From Watersipora subatra (taxonomy: Eukaryota > Bryozoa > Gymnolaemata > Cheilostomatida > Watersiporidae), in the NCBI RefSeq assembly GCF_963576615.1, contig NC_088711.1, positions 33,344,121-33,408,120 of the forward strand: a DNA stretch of 64,000 bases. Direction: 5' to 3'. The translations under genes were made by a program, and so were the position numbers. Under the pieces are notes generated by a model. The model did no database searches, was not told the origin of the DNA, and saw nothing but the letters and a program-made list of their open reading frames with translations. Shown piece after piece: positions 11,061 through 23,845 of the stretch; the stretch's first letter is position 1, and each line of letters opens with the position of its first letter.

Positions 11061-13093
11061 TATTAGTTAAACCAGACAATCAGTTCAACTGGACCAACCA
11101 TCTATCTCTATTATTATGCATGTTTTAAAGGGGGTCAACTGTACTTAGAGATTATTCTATAACATACATGTGCTCTTAAAAATGTGAGCATTGTTTCTAA
11201 AATGTACCTACAATTGTTATGAAGAATAGTAATGAATTTTAAAACGTCTACCAATTATTCTTGGAGCGTTTATACCTGATGCAATAATGTAAGCTCTTTG
11301 ACAACCATTATAAGTAATACTAATTCTGACCATTTTCTGTTGTTAAACATCATATTTGAAATGCATCTCGAATAGTACATAAAAAGCCTAAAAACAACCC
11401 CTATTAAAAATGCAATAGGCGCGGCAAATAAACTGGCATTTTTAAAACTTGCAACTGTTATGTCATAAATTCTAGATAAATCTTTTAATAACCATTCTCA
11501 AACCAATACTCTGCATATGAACTTGGCAATATTACAAAAACATTCTCAAGTTACTTGTAATAAACCCAGTGTTGGTAGGAAAGTTCCTAAGTACCTATTA
11601 CCTACAAAATCGTTTCTGATTTACGTAACCTCGATAATAAAGACAATCAGTAGTCAGCAACTGGTAAACAAGAAATGAAATATAAAATTCTGTGTAATAA
11701 ATTTTGTTTCCCTGCTTTTACAGAAGTTTAATTTTGCCAACTTGGCTGTGGATAGGTGATGAACTAAAGCTAGACATAATGCAATCATACAACTACCAGC
11801 ATAACAACTACTTTAATAAAAGACAGCAAAAGATTGCCATGTAATTTGTCCCAAAACCCAGCTGAGAGTGAAGCCACATAATTTTTAGCCGCTTGGTAAA
11901 ATTGATGCTTCGCTAGAACTATTTACAAACTGCTTAGATCAAAATCATCTTCAGCCCTAGTCAATAAGTAAGGATTTATTCAATGAATAACTTCTCTGAC
12001 AATTGTCGACATTGAAAATTTTTAATGATCAACAAAGTACTTTATGATCAATAAATTCCTTGATAACTGAAAAACTGAGAAAAGATTAGCAAACTGCGTT
12101 CATATGAGCCGCGCTAATATTACCGATAATACTGCAGCATATGATTGCCATAAATACTACCACCATAACGAACAAGCAGCGATGGGTGAGTACAGGACTG
12201 TTGCTACGCTGTTTAAAAGACAATGATGAAAGATCCAATATTTGCTACAAGTCAATGTAGCCATCAGCCAAACATAGGAGTTGTCTGACCCATATGTCCA
12301 ATAGTTTTCATCGATCTACCACTTTTTGACGCAAACTTTTTGGCGCCAGACTTGTTAGCAGAGCTATTTTTACATAATGGAAATTATTTATGCTTATTTA
12401 CAGTAAATAAATAATACAATAATAATTACAAAAAAATACAAAAAAACATTTTATTTATGAAGCTTCATGCACGAGAATATAAATAAGATAAAATAAACTG
12501 CGCTTTTATTTCAGTTCGGTGTATTTTATTCATTCAGTTCAGTATTTCACTCAACATTTTATTGCACATTTAACATGAGCAGCTTCAATTGATGCAGCTG
12601 ATGAACCGTGGCCATGCTGGTTCATTTTGCTAAACACTTTTGTCACTTTTAGCTGCTATTTCGTTGATTCCTGAATGTTTACAATCACATTGCCAAATTT
12701 GATCAAAGGTTCTTGTGAGCTTAATCCATCAAATACGTATATGTAGCCGCTATGTACAATGTTTCTTGTTCATTTTGCTTAAAATTTGTTGAGCCGTAAT
12801 AAATCACAACGAAAGTTGGATCAATTCTGAACTCGTAACCTGCATCCGAATGTCTGGGTCAAAATGTCCTGCGCCAGAACGCTTTCGCAGACAAGTCCCA
12901 TTCCGAGTTTTCGCCATAAGTTATAAAAAGAAAATTGTGCAAAAGGCTAATTAAATATGAGTTGTTAGCATGTATCAGCATCATGCATGATTGGAGCAAC
13001 TTATCCCAGCAGTTATCAATGAATATTATACAAAATCTTAACAGAGCAACAAGTACAAATCAAAAACAGTTATGAATATCACAAACATTGCAG
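11061..13093. other. Intergenic or intronic stretch, no firm gene
   Basis: Mostly unique AT-rich sequence. One short possible exon lies near 12132-12186 (acceptor AATACTGCAG, donor GGTGAGT, about 16-18 codons), too short to claim alone. Nothing else with coding character was seen. Confidence 0.3.
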
Positions 13094-13179
13094 GAGCCAG
13101 TGAGATTGAAGCATTGACTCTTGAAGCAGTCAGTCTACACGGAATCATCAACCGGCCACATGAGTGCGATATGTATTAA
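13094..13179 (+). CDS. Candidate terminal exon, unknown product
   Basis: After an acceptor ACAAACATTGCAG the frame reads ASEIEALTLEAVSLHGIINR, then PHECDMY and a TAA stop at 13177-13179. An AATAAA at 13284-13289 lies about 105 bp downstream, a suitable distance for polyadenylation. The upstream exon is unknown. I do not recognise the peptide. Confidence 0.35.
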
Positions 13180-14459
13180 TAACATTTTACTCAATATATT
13201 TTAGTTACATTGAGAACGTTGCTTTATCAGGATAAATATTGTATCGTATAAGACCTAGACTTGTATGATATCATTATTCATAAAATAAATAGTGTACTTG
13301 AGAAGATAACACTTATTAAATAGCTTCAGAAAAAAATACACAAAATAAATTTTTGAGCAAACACGAGTGATATAGTTGGCAGTGCCCTAAACTAAGAAGT
13401 TTGGGAAAATTATTTTTATAATGCTAGCGCTATAAGTTTTGATTTATGGTGATACAATAAACAAAATTTATGAATATTTGTTTTATTTTAAGAAATATTG
13501 CTTTGTTTACTTACCACTGTGTGCAGCAGAATGTGCTCTTTTAGAATGTACAAATTTTATTGAAGGAAACCAATGCAAACTCAATACAAAAAATTTTTTA
13601 TTGTTTAATTCTATTTAACAATGTAATAAAAATTTTATAAAAAAAATCTTTACAGCCTCTTCATTCGCATAACGAAATGTAGAAATGTAGTAAATTTAGT
13701 GATAAGCTGGCAAGTCAATATACTAACTGAAAGCTCGCCCTGTGGGCTATTCAATGGTAAAGTTCACTTTCATGTCTAACCAACCAACAAAGAGTGATAG
13801 TCTTTATAGAAGCTGGTGTATGTAAACTATTGATTGGCTGAAGTTATCGTCATGATACATTCTTATCCAATGAAATACGCATTTTGCGAACTGATCAATA
13901 AATTTCCAGTGAATATCGTAGCGATCATAGTAAACATGTTATTTGTCTCTGCTACCGAGCACATAGCACGTTTATGCAAGCTATTACGCTATTTATTTCC
14001 ACAAAACTACATTGACACTGTTATTATCGCGGTCATCAAAAGGAATGTTCTACACTACAAGCATTTAGCAAAAAAGAGTATTTCTGCAATGATAAGATTA
14101 GTATTTTTATTATTTTACTTATTCTATTTAGATTTTCAATTTAAATTTTAGATGCTATGACTAGATATATTTCATCCAAAATAAAGTCCTGGTAATTTTT
14201 GAATGATACTGATTTGATGTTATGCTATTCATTACAATACTAGTTGCATTCAACTGTTTCAAGCTAGGATCATTTATCTGTAATAAAATTAGCAGACATG
14301 ATATTTTAGTACCTTGCTAACAATATAGATATAGCAGAATATGAACACTTAGGCTTAATTAAGCTATAAATCATCTGCAACAAATGCTGCACAAGCATAC
14401 ATCTACTTCTGTATTTCCTCCCCCAGCGCAAGCTAGTACTTCTGTCCCCAAACTTAAGG
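13180..14459. other. Intergenic stretch, no gene seen
   Basis: AT-rich. A 105-codon frame at 13834-14151 (plus) is hydrophobic and AT-driven, with no recognisable motif. I do not call it a gene. Confidence 0.35.
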
Positions 14460-14690
14460 TGTTCAGAGGTATCCCACTAGTTAAGATGTGTCAACTAATT
14501 CAGAGGTATCCCACTAGTTAAGATGTGTCAACTAATTCAGAGATATCCTACTAGCTCAAATGTGTTAACTAACTCGGAGGTATCTTACTAGCTCACATGT
14601 GTTAACTAATTTAGAGGTGAAGTGCACCTCTGAATTAGTTAACATTAGTTAACATTAGTTAACACACACTACACACATTAGTTAGCTGTC
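14460..14690. repeat. 37-bp tandem repeat with inverted tail
   Basis: About four units containing GGTATCCCACTAGTTAAGAT and GTGTCAACTAATTCAGA are followed by a partial inverted copy (GTGCACCTCTGAATTAGTTA) and a run of ACATTAGTTA repeats. Confidence 0.75.
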
Positions 14691-14900
14691 ATTGTGATCA
14701 TTAACTTGACGGCATTTGAATTTACTAATGAATCATGTAGAGTGATTAGAGCCTTATATGATCTTGATTGTTGTCCACTATGCACAAAAAAAATCATTTA
14801 TCAAATGTAAAAGACTTCTTAGCCATATTACACACAAAGTTAGACCTTCAAATATCTTTAGAATATTAATCAACTTCATGGTTGGGAAGAAATCATGGTT

Positions 14901-16605
14901 TTAAAGGTTGACTTGCAACAAAATTCACATTACCGTTATTTGGTATCAAAATATTCACTATGTCTTACTCTGTTGTGTTGTAGGTGCCAAAGACGTGGAA
15001 ATGTGATTACAAACCCTGAAAAGCTCAAAAACGAAAAGCCGCTGTAGATTGGAATCTCTTTATTTATTTGGCGTTGTCATTACAGTTTGGTTATCGTCTT
15101 GTCACGTATGTTCTCACGTGAATTGAAAGGCCAATAAAAAGCTCACTATATAACATATTGTAGCACTAGTTTATGACAAACACTTCGGGTTTTACCGAAG
15201 TCCCCGTATTAAATATAGATGCTCGCTACTTTACAGTTTTGTTTTGGCATTATTCAATCGTCAAGTCGTAATTTGATCACGTGACCCAATACTTTGCAAA
15301 TAATTTTTGCAGCACTTTTCAATTATCACAGGTAACCAACAGGCTTGTCATAATTATCAGACAATGATATCAATGATATACAGCCCCCCAAGGATAGCCG
15401 ACAGCTATCATATGGGCGGGGTTTAATGATGGAGCTCTATTAGGATTGTGCTAGCCTGGGTTTCGGAGCAAACACAACTCTCGAGGGGCGGTCGCGTTGC
15501 TTTGTTAGGTTTTAGAAAACACGAATCGCTGTTATCGTTTCATTAGCTTATTCAGCCAGTAGACCCCGCGGGTCACAATAGCAAACATTGAATTTCTGCA
15601 ATGTAGGGGTAATACCTAACCAAAATTATGTATTTATTCAAAATAAAACATTTCAAATTACCTACTTTTAGTAATTTTAAAATTGGTAAAGGTCGTAGTA
15701 TATGCCTAAAGTTAAATATAATTACCCGAACAACGGCATTTTTTTTCTAGTTTTTGATTAATATTTTGCCACCCCTAATATAAAATGACAAAGTCTTTCA
15801 TCGGTTTCACATTGTTTTACCTTGCCAATAAGATGGGACAGCAGGCAAAGCTGTGCAATGTAGTTTTCATACTCAAAATCTAAATGCGAAACCGAATTTG
15901 AGCTATTTTACGATTGTGACTATTAATATCACGAATGCTTGTGAATGGCAACTGACGGATCATAACGGTGACAATATTGGGATACTATATTTATTTGACA
16001 ACAAAATGAATTTAACAGATAAGTAAAATAACCACTATAGTTCATAATATTCGTAAATTTACAAGGTGCTTTATTCAGCATATTTGTTTGTTCGGGTGCC
16101 GTGTTCGGGTTAATCCCAACAGAGCTTCATCATTAAACCCCGCCCATATGAGCGCCGTCGGCTATCCTTGGGGGCTGTATATCATTGTTGATATGTACTC
16201 CTTCGAGCTAAGGTTAAAAAGTTAAACAATTTTTTACGGTAAGTTATAAGATATCAGTGCTAAAAGTGACAGCAATACAATGATGATAAAACTGACGCGC
16301 AAGAACAATAGACATGGTTTTAGTGAATGAGTGAAGTATATTTGTGAAAATATTTCGACGAATGGGGTTGCATGAATGTGTAAACAGAAACCATCCTGTA
16401 ACAACTACGTCCCATTTGAGCTGTTTTTGAAAGCGAATCCAAACTACGGCGGTCTCGTGTGGCTGCGATTAACTGTTCGTTTTTTAGCTTTTAAGAGCTT
16501 GTAATCACATTCCCATATATTTTGCACCCACAACACAACAGAGTAAGACATGGTGAATCTTATGATACCAAATAACTGTAATGTGAATTTTGTTGCAAAT
16601 CAAAA
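14901..16605. mobile_element. Long-terminal-inverted-repeat element, copy 2
   Basis: Begins TTAAAGGTTGACTTGCAACA and ends with the matching AATGTGAATTTTGTTGCAAA. The core is inverted relative to copy 1 (for example GTTATCGTCTTGTCACG and AACACTTCGGGTTTTACCGA). The core is interrupted at 15371-16187 by a second element. The left arm lacks the pogo-like insert of copy 1, so that insertion postdates their divergence. Confidence 0.75.
15371..16187. mobile_element. Nested element with CAATGATATACAGCCCCC termini
   Basis: Left end CAATGATATACAGCCCCCCA and right end TGGGGGCTGTATATCATTG-like form inverted repeats of about 65 bp that include GGATAGCCGAC and GGGCGGGGTTTAATGATG. Removing it joins ACAATGATAT to GTACTCC, as in copies 1 and 3 of the host element, so it is a later insertion. 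The flanks share TGATAT, possibly part of a 7-8 bp duplication. No transposase frame. Confidence 0.7.
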
Positions 16606-16753
16606 GCAAGAGAGAGGAAGACATAAAAAGAGGAAAAGGTGCAGAAAAGCGACACTAAAAGACGAAGATATGCAGACAGAAACACAAAAACGTGGCCAAA
16701 AAAGAGGCCAGAGTCACATAAACGCCCTCGCCAATCTTGAGAGATCCAACCAT

Positions 16754-16936
16754 ACCTGCCAACTCTCACACATTGGGCGTGAGACTCACGCAATCGCCCC
16801 AAAGAAAAAATGAAAATGCGTGAGAAATGCATGAGATTTTTGCCCCAATTTCCACAATTTTATATATACTATCATTGATGCATCAATTGCCCCAAAACCA
16901 AATCTCACGCATTGCCCCACTCTTGGGTTGGCAGGT
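16754..16936 (+). mobile_element. 183-bp MITE, forward copy
   Basis: Starts ACCTGCCAACTCTCACACAT and ends GTTGGCAGGT, an imperfect terminal inverted repeat. The interior is rich in CTCACGCA/TGCGTGAG motifs. An inverted copy of the same length lies at 17970-18152. Confidence 0.8.
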
Positions 16937-17969
16937 CTGGATCCAACATACCCGTTGACATTCAATTACACATTCGCTTTTTATTTTCAAAATGGTCACA
17001 CGAAACGCCCAACAATGACACACGTTTAGAAACGCTTCATTGCGCTTGCTAAGAATCCATTAGCGAGCCATTAAATTAGTGAAAAAAAGCAAAAAAAAAG
17101 TAAAAAGTCTTGCTCTTCCTAATAAGTTTAATTCATGACTAGAAAGAGCAAAAAATAACTTTGCTACCAGAGATTGTGACTGCTTGGCAAACCAAGCTTA
17201 TTTTTTATAAGATACACAAGTAACACAATTTAACCAACTGTTTATTATTTTTGAAGTACGGTATATTTATTCAGAATGTTTCTTATCAGACACTTCAATT
17301 TCAGAAGCGTAATAAGTCTAATTAGCACTCGAATCTTCATGAATTTACTGAACACTCAGAAAATAAAAATAACTCTTTCAATTTAAAAATCGAAAAATTG
17401 ACAGATGGTGAGCATTTAAAATGCGAAGTTTCCGGAACACAAAACATTTAAATAAAAGAAATAGCACAACTTGCAGTACGCTGAGTACAGTAAACGTAAG
17501 TAAACGTTGTTACATTTTACCAATAAATTTTGAAAAACAACATCTCTCAATGTTATTTTGCTAGCAAGGTAACTAAGCTTTTACAAAAAAATAGTCAATG
17601 TGTGCATGCAATTAGGCATTCGAACATGAAGACAAACCTTTGAAGAATGCGACATAACGCGGAATAGCTACGAATGCCTTAGCGTACACGCCGTATGACG
17701 ATAATTTATTAATGAAACTGTATAAAAACAATCATTTTATGGTACACAGACTAATTAAAAAAGAGAGTAGACAAGTCTGCGTCAAGTATTTATGATTCGC
17801 GTGTTGTTACGTCAATTGGTAGTTCAAATAAAACAGTGGCCATCAGTAAACAAAAATTAAAATTCTCTGTTATAGTAGGCCGGCCCAAAAATGGTACTAC
17901 TTTGTTTATGTTGTGACTCGAATCGTTGTAGCAATTTTTGCCCACATTTTGTTCATATTGCTTATGCAG

Positions 17970-18152
17970 ACCTGCCAACCCAAGAGTGGGGCAATGCGTG
18001 AGATTTGGTTTTGGAGCAATTGATGTATCAATGATAGTATGTATAAAATTGTGGAAATTGGGGCAAAAATCTCACGCATTTCTCACGCATTCTCATTTTT
18101 TCTTTGGGGTGATTGCGTGAGTCTCATGCCCAATGCGTGAGAGTTGGCAGGT
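17970..18152 (-). mobile_element. 183-bp MITE, inverted copy
   Basis: Reverse-complement counterpart of 16754-16936, starting ACCTGCCAACCCAAGAGTGG and ending GAGAGTTGGCAGGT. The two enclose about 1.03 kb of unique-looking sequence. They could be two independent insertions or the ends of a composite element. Confidence 0.8.
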
Positions 18153-19379
18153 ATATGCGTATGTGTACACATGACTTGTTGATGCATTTTCAAATAGCCC
18201 ACTTATTTACTCTCCATATTCTGATTCAGATAATTAACTACAATATTATTGTACTCGTAGTTAGCACCAAACAATTTTATAGTACCCACGGTTTGCATAT
18301 AGCCAAGCTATTGTTTAAAAATGCACAATACATACTCAAACGTACGCATGATGGAATGTGCTACAAACATTAGCTCTGTCACTGGTTTAAACCACTTCAC
18401 GTTGTCTCGAGGGTTGATCTAATGAGCGCATATTAATTCAATAGACCAAACAGAAAACTCAAAATCCTTGCTATTTTGTCATCCATAATTATTCTTTGGC
18501 TTTGGTTGATTAACTGGTTTATGCTGGTCATGAATTTTAAATCTGTTCCTTTACATACTTTGTTGAGGCAGATGCCGCAAAGTATATTTTTCTTTGACAT
18601 AATATCTACTTGAACCCAAGACGCAATTTTTATACAGAGCTGATTGCATCATCAATGCTTTATAACTTGTTAATTGACATCTGACTCCATATCTGCTGCA
18701 TAGTATAAGTAGATTCTGGACTGTTAAAAAAGGAGGAGACAACTGCCAATTCTACAGTGTGGCACTCAATAGACAATTGCTCGCAATGTATTGGGGATCT
18801 GTTTATAAAGCAGTAACTTTAATTCGTGAAAATAGTATTGGTATTTCGAATGGATCCATTTGAACAATTTAATAAAGTTCATCAACATATGTCATATATA
18901 TAAATATATATGTTATATAAACTTTACTAAAGCATTTGGTCTGAACAATATGGAAACCACAAAACTTTTTCTCAAAATAAAGTAGAAATTTTATGAATAA
19001 TTTGTAAATAGATGCCAATGGCTGTCTATTTCTATTTAAGCCATTAGGAAGCAATGCCTGTCTAGAATTCAGTTAAAACGGAAAAACAGATAAACAACTG
19101 TACTTATATAGCATTATTTTATCTTAGTTCCTAAAGTTGCCTAAACATCTGCCCAAACCAATAATCTAGACACGGCTTTTTATTTGTTAAACAGTTTTAG
19201 CTGTTCTATTTTTAGTAATTTGACCTGAAATATACTCTTACAGTCATACAGTTGAATCATAGCTTTCAAGATTGGAAGACAATGGCCTTTTGTATAAATT
19301 AATAGTTACTTTTTAATTAACGTCACATGCAACAAGTGATGTTAATGATAGTTTAATCAGAACTATGCACATACAGTGA
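18153..19379. other. Intergenic stretch, no gene seen
   Basis: Unique-looking AT-rich sequence. The short frames at 18551-18742 and 18869-19054 show no motif or splice support. Confidence 0.35.
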
Positions 19380-20071
19380 TATTCATATCTATACTGTATT
19401 ATCTAATGATTTCACATTTACATTTAAACACCTTTACATTTTTAATTTTCCTTCTAATTTATTTCAACGAAACACTTCTTTCAAGTTATAAAATTTTGAA
19501 TTTACAGTAGTTTGAAAACCTTTACAGTTGTTTTATTTATTTATTTTTAGTTTAGTTGACCAGTTCAAAACTTTTTCCTCATGGTAAGAAGTTTGAAAGT
19601 TACAGTTGTTTTACAAAGCTTGAAAATCTTTAAAGTTGTTTTTGTTTTCTGTTAATTTATTTCAACTACACAAAACACTTTTCCCATGGTATGTAGTTTG
19701 CAAGGTAAAATGACAAATGTTGTTTTATGTTAAATACGAATCAATTTTTTTCTAAAGACTTTTTTTACAATATTTGCATGCCAACACTGAACCAAACTGA
19801 AATCAAATAATTGTATACCAAACAATTTTTTATTGTAATCGTAGCGAATTATACTATATTTACTCATTACTTGCGAATAATGTCACATTTACATTTAAGC
19901 ACCTTTACATTTTTATTTTTCTCTCAATTTATTTCAACTACACAAAACACTTCTTCCATGATATTTAGTTTGAAAGTTAGAATGGCAAATGTTGTTATAT
20001 GTTAAATACAAATCAATTTTCTGCCCGAAAACTTTTTTATTACTTGAGCAACGCCGGGTAGCACAGCTAGT
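19380..20071 (+). repeat. R1 dispersed repeat, copies in tandem
   Basis: Repeats the R1 phrases (TTTCAACTACACAAAACACT, ATGATATTTAGTTTGAAAGT, TACAAATCAATTTTCTG) about three times and ends in GAGCAACGCCGGGTAGCACA, GCTAGTATATA. An AT-rich dinucleotide tract (20072-20200) follows. Confidence 0.7.
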
Positions 20072-20512
20072 ATATAATATACATTATGTATAGTATATAT
20101 ATAATATAAATATATAATATACTTATATATATACACATATACAATGTATATGTGTATATATATATGTCAAATATATACATGTATGCAGTATATATATAAA
20201 TCTTTTTTTAAACATTTATATATAATTCAAACAAAATTGTTTTTCAAATTATTTTGTAAAACTTAGTAGGTTTGTACCTACATTTATACTAAAAATTTGT
20301 ACCTATTACCAACTCTTATTAGTAATGGGATTTGTCTCCCTGTCCTGCTCTGAGCTGCACTGATGAGGCTTCAATAGCCTAAACAGAACTGTCTGTAGCA
20401 TGAGTATATGCTCCCTCACTTCAGTTTGGTTGAGCTCTCTATGAGATGTGCGGCACTAGTAGCCTTTGTGCATAGCTCATCACTTTTGTGATTTAAGCAC
20501 TCTGGTGTAAGC

Positions 20513-20863
20513 ACCAGGGATTACGTGTTTGTCACAATTTCCATTTCCATAACATTTCCATAATCCGTTTCCATATTATTTCCATTTCCATAACATTTCC
20601 ATAATTTATTTCCATATTATTTCCATTTCTATAACAATTCCATAATTCATTTCCATATTATTTCCGTTTTCATAGCATTTCCTTAATCCGTTTCCATATT
20701 TTTTCCATTTTCATAAATCATTTCCATATTATTTCCATTTCCATAACATTTCCATATTTCTAAAATAGATTTTCCATATCCATTTCCATAAAATTATGGA
20801 AATATTTATGTTTATGGATATGGAAAAGTAAACATTTCCATAATATGTTTAGTGATCCCTGGT
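20513..20863. mobile_element. Fold-back element with CAGGGATTACG termini, copy 1
   Basis: Starts CCAGGGATTACGTGTTTGTC and ends TTTAGTGATCCCTGG. The body is a degenerate array of TTTCCATTTCCATAACAT, and the right side carries an internal hairpin around CCATAAAATTATGG. The CAGGG terminus is reminiscent of hAT-type ends, but no 8-bp duplication was confirmed. Confidence 0.55.
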
Positions 20864-20996
20864 GTGTATGTATGTGTGCGCGCTTGCGTGTCAAATGAGC
20901 GTGGGTGTGCAATCGTCAACTTTTCCCGAACATGTGATTAATTTATACATAATATGAATATGATATTTGCTTGCTAATATACTTTATTTAGGGTCC

Positions 20997-21370
20997 AGGC
21001 AACATCAAAGCTGTATGCTACCATTGCCTATAATTAAGCCAGAGACGATTTGAGATAGTTTCTTTCAGACTCCCTTGATAGTTTCTGTAATACCACGGAT
21101 GTTAGCTGGGTTTGTGTGTTACCATTGTCTATACATGTAGCCAAGTCCAGAGACAACTTGAGTTAATTTCTTCCAGACCCCTTTAATAGTTTCTGTAATA
21201 CCACGGATGTTAGCTGGGTTTGTGTGTTACCATTGTCTATACATGTAGCCGAGCAAGAGACAATTTGAATTAGTTTCTTCCAGACCCCTTTAATAGTTTC
21301 TGCAATACCACTGATGTTAGCTGTTTGTGTATTACCATTGTCTATTCATGTAGCCTAGTCTATACAATAT
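20997..21370. repeat. 109-bp tandem repeat, about three copies
   Basis: The phrase AATACCACGGATGTTAGCTG recurs about every 109 bp together with TTACCATTGTCTATACATGT, with moderate divergence between units. Confidence 0.8.
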
Positions 21371-21394
21371 AACACCCCTCTGTTTATATCTTGG

Positions 21395-22110
21395 ATTACG
21401 TGTATGTTACAATTTCCATAATTCATTTCTATATTATTTCCATTTCTATAATTTCCATATTATTTCCATTTCCATACCCTTTCCATAATTTATTTCCATA
21501 TTATTTCCATTTCCATAATATTTCCATAATTCATTTCCATATTTTTTTTCATTTCCATAACATTTCCATAATTTATTTCCATATTATTTCCATTTCCATA
21601 ACATTTCCATAGCATTTCCATAGTTTTTTCCATTTTCATAACATTTCCATAATTTATTTCCATATTATTTCCATTTCCATAACATTTCCATAATTTATTT
21701 CCATATTATTTCCATTTCCATAATATTTCCATAATTCATTTCCATATTATTTCCATTTCCATAATTCATTTCCATATTTTTTCCATTTCCATAACATTTC
21801 CATAATTTATTTCCATATTATTTCCATTTCCATAACATTTCCATAACATTTCCATAGTTTTTTCCATTTTCATAACATTTCCATAATTTATTTCCATATT
21901 ATTTCCATTTCCATAATTTATTTTCATATTATTTCCATTTCCATAATATTTCCATAATTCATTTCCATATTATTTCCATTTCCATAACATTTCCATATTT
22001 CTAAAATAGATTTTCCATATCCACTTCCATAAAATTATGGAAATATTTATGTTTATGGAAATGGATATGGAAAAGTAAAAATTTCCATAATATGTTTAGC
22101 GATCCCTGGT
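21395..22110. mobile_element. Fold-back element, copy 2 (expanded)
   Basis: Starts TTGGATTACGTGTATGTTAC (the CAGGGA end is altered) and ends TTTAGCGATCCCTGG. The TTTCCATAATTTATTTCCAT array is about twice as long as in copy 1. The frame at 21391-21612 is an artefact of the repeat. Confidence 0.55.
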
Positions 22111-22494
22111 AAGCACATTGATTTTTTTAAGTCTGTAAGGCAACTTAGTTGTTTCATGGCAGGAAATCAACTCTCATTGGTAATGGGATTTGTGTCCCTT
22201 ACTTGCTCTGAGCTGCGCTGATGAGGCTTCAATAGCCTTAACAGTCTGTAGCATAAATACAATGTATATATAGGTCCAACTAAAACAAAATTTGGGAGCA
22301 CTGGCAATATGGAAACAAGTATTTTACCCTCTGTCATTATTCTTGAATTGTTATATCTCTATTTAGTCAGTTGTTTATTGGCAATTACTGATTGAATAGT
22401 AACTATTTGCACTAGGGAAAGATTAGCAGTGGCGCAAAGTTATTGGAAGAACACACGCTTTACAGCTACGGGACACCGATAGAGTCTTCTTACT

Positions 22495-22880
22495 CCGGTA
22501 TATGATTGATCATTGACAGTCATATGTCTGATCAGTGACAGTCATATTACTGATCAGTGAAAGTCATATGTCTGATCAGTGACAGTCATACGACTGATCA
22601 GTGACAGTCATACAACTGATCAGTGACAGTCATACGATTGATCAGTGACAGTCATACGACTGATCAGTGACAGTCATACGACTGATCAGTGACAGTCATA
22701 CAACTAATCAGTGACAGTCATATGTCTGATCAGTGATAGTCATACAACTGATCAGTGACAGTCATGTATGATCAGTGATAATCATACGACTGATCAGTGA
22801 CACTCATGCGACTGATCAGTGACAGCCATACAACTGATCAGTGACAGTCATAATTATGTCTGATCAGTGATAGTCATATG
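22495..22880. repeat. 22-bp minisatellite
   Basis: About 17 units of CTGATCAGTGACAGTCATAC plus GA, with point variants. Each unit contains the palindrome CTGATCAG. Confidence 0.9.
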
Positions 22881-23224
22881 GACAATTTTTTACCCAGAAT
22901 TCCTTTTGCATGAAGACACCTTTATAGATGCTGACTAAGTTAACATAGCGCTTAAGAAGTCTCGTACCAAACTATGCAATGATGTCATGCAACCAGGGGA
23001 ACAAATCTAAATATTCATTATGATTGTATGCGTATGTTGCGTAAATTGGATTTGCAGTCAGAAAGAATTTTGGTCTGCTGGTAAAACAATTTAGAGTGGT
23101 GTTTGAGTGTTTTTACTGAGAGGCTATTATGAGTCAAGGTAAGCTGTAAAATGTAGATAAGGTGTCATATTATGGCATTATCAGGTGTTGAACTGGTGAA
23201 GTACCTTTATAGAGCTGGTTATGT

Positions 23225-23845
23225 AGAAGAGTTATTGTACAAATGATACCATGTAGTTATGACTGAACACTAGACACCTATGATACCATGTAGTTATGAC
23301 TGAACGTTAGTCACCTGTGATACCATGTATAATTATGACTGAATATTAGACACCTATGATACCATGTAGTTATGACTGAACACTAGACACCTATGATACC
23401 ATGTAGCTATGACTGAGCGCTAGACACCTATGATACCATGTAGTTATGACTGAACACTAGACACCTATGATACCATGCAGTTATGACTGAACACTAGACA
23501 CCTATGATACCATGTAGTTATGACTGAACACTAGACACCTATGATATCATGTAGTTATGACTGAACGTTAGTCACCTGTGATACCATGTATAGTTATGAC
23601 TGAACATTAGACACCTATGATACCATGTAGTTATGACTGAACACTAGACACCTATGATACCATGTAGCTATGACTGAGCGCTAGACACCTATGATACCAT
23701 GTAGTTATGACTGAACACTAGACACCTATGATACCATGCAGTTATGACTGAACACTAGACACCTACGATACCATGTAGTTATGACTGAACACTAGACACC
23801 TATGATACCATGTAGTTATGACTGAACACTAGACACCTATGAAAC
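23225..23845. repeat. 37-bp minisatellite with higher-order blocks
   Basis: About 16 units of CTATGATACCATGTAGTTAT plus GACTGAACACTAGACAC. The variant TGAACGTTAGTCACCTGTG, followed by a unit with an extra TA, appears twice about 265 bp apart, so a block of about seven units was duplicated. Confidence 0.9.

Larger units (their letters stand above)
20334..22265. repeat. Flanking direct duplication around two fold-back repeats
   Basis: About 75 bp containing GATGAGGCTTCAATAGCCTA and CTGTCTGTAGCAT at 20334-20410 recurs at 22188-22265. Between them lie the ATTTCCATTTCCATA-type repeats (20513-20863 and 21395-22110) and a 109-bp tandem repeat (20997-21370). Confidence 0.65.

Noticed and set aside
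13834-14151. 105-codon hydrophobic frame
   Set aside because: AT-rich composition produces Phe/Leu/Ile frames by chance. No motif, homology within the window or splice support.
22495-23845. CRISPR-like direct repeats
   Set aside because: Units are contiguous with no unique spacers, and the genome is eukaryotic. These are minisatellites.
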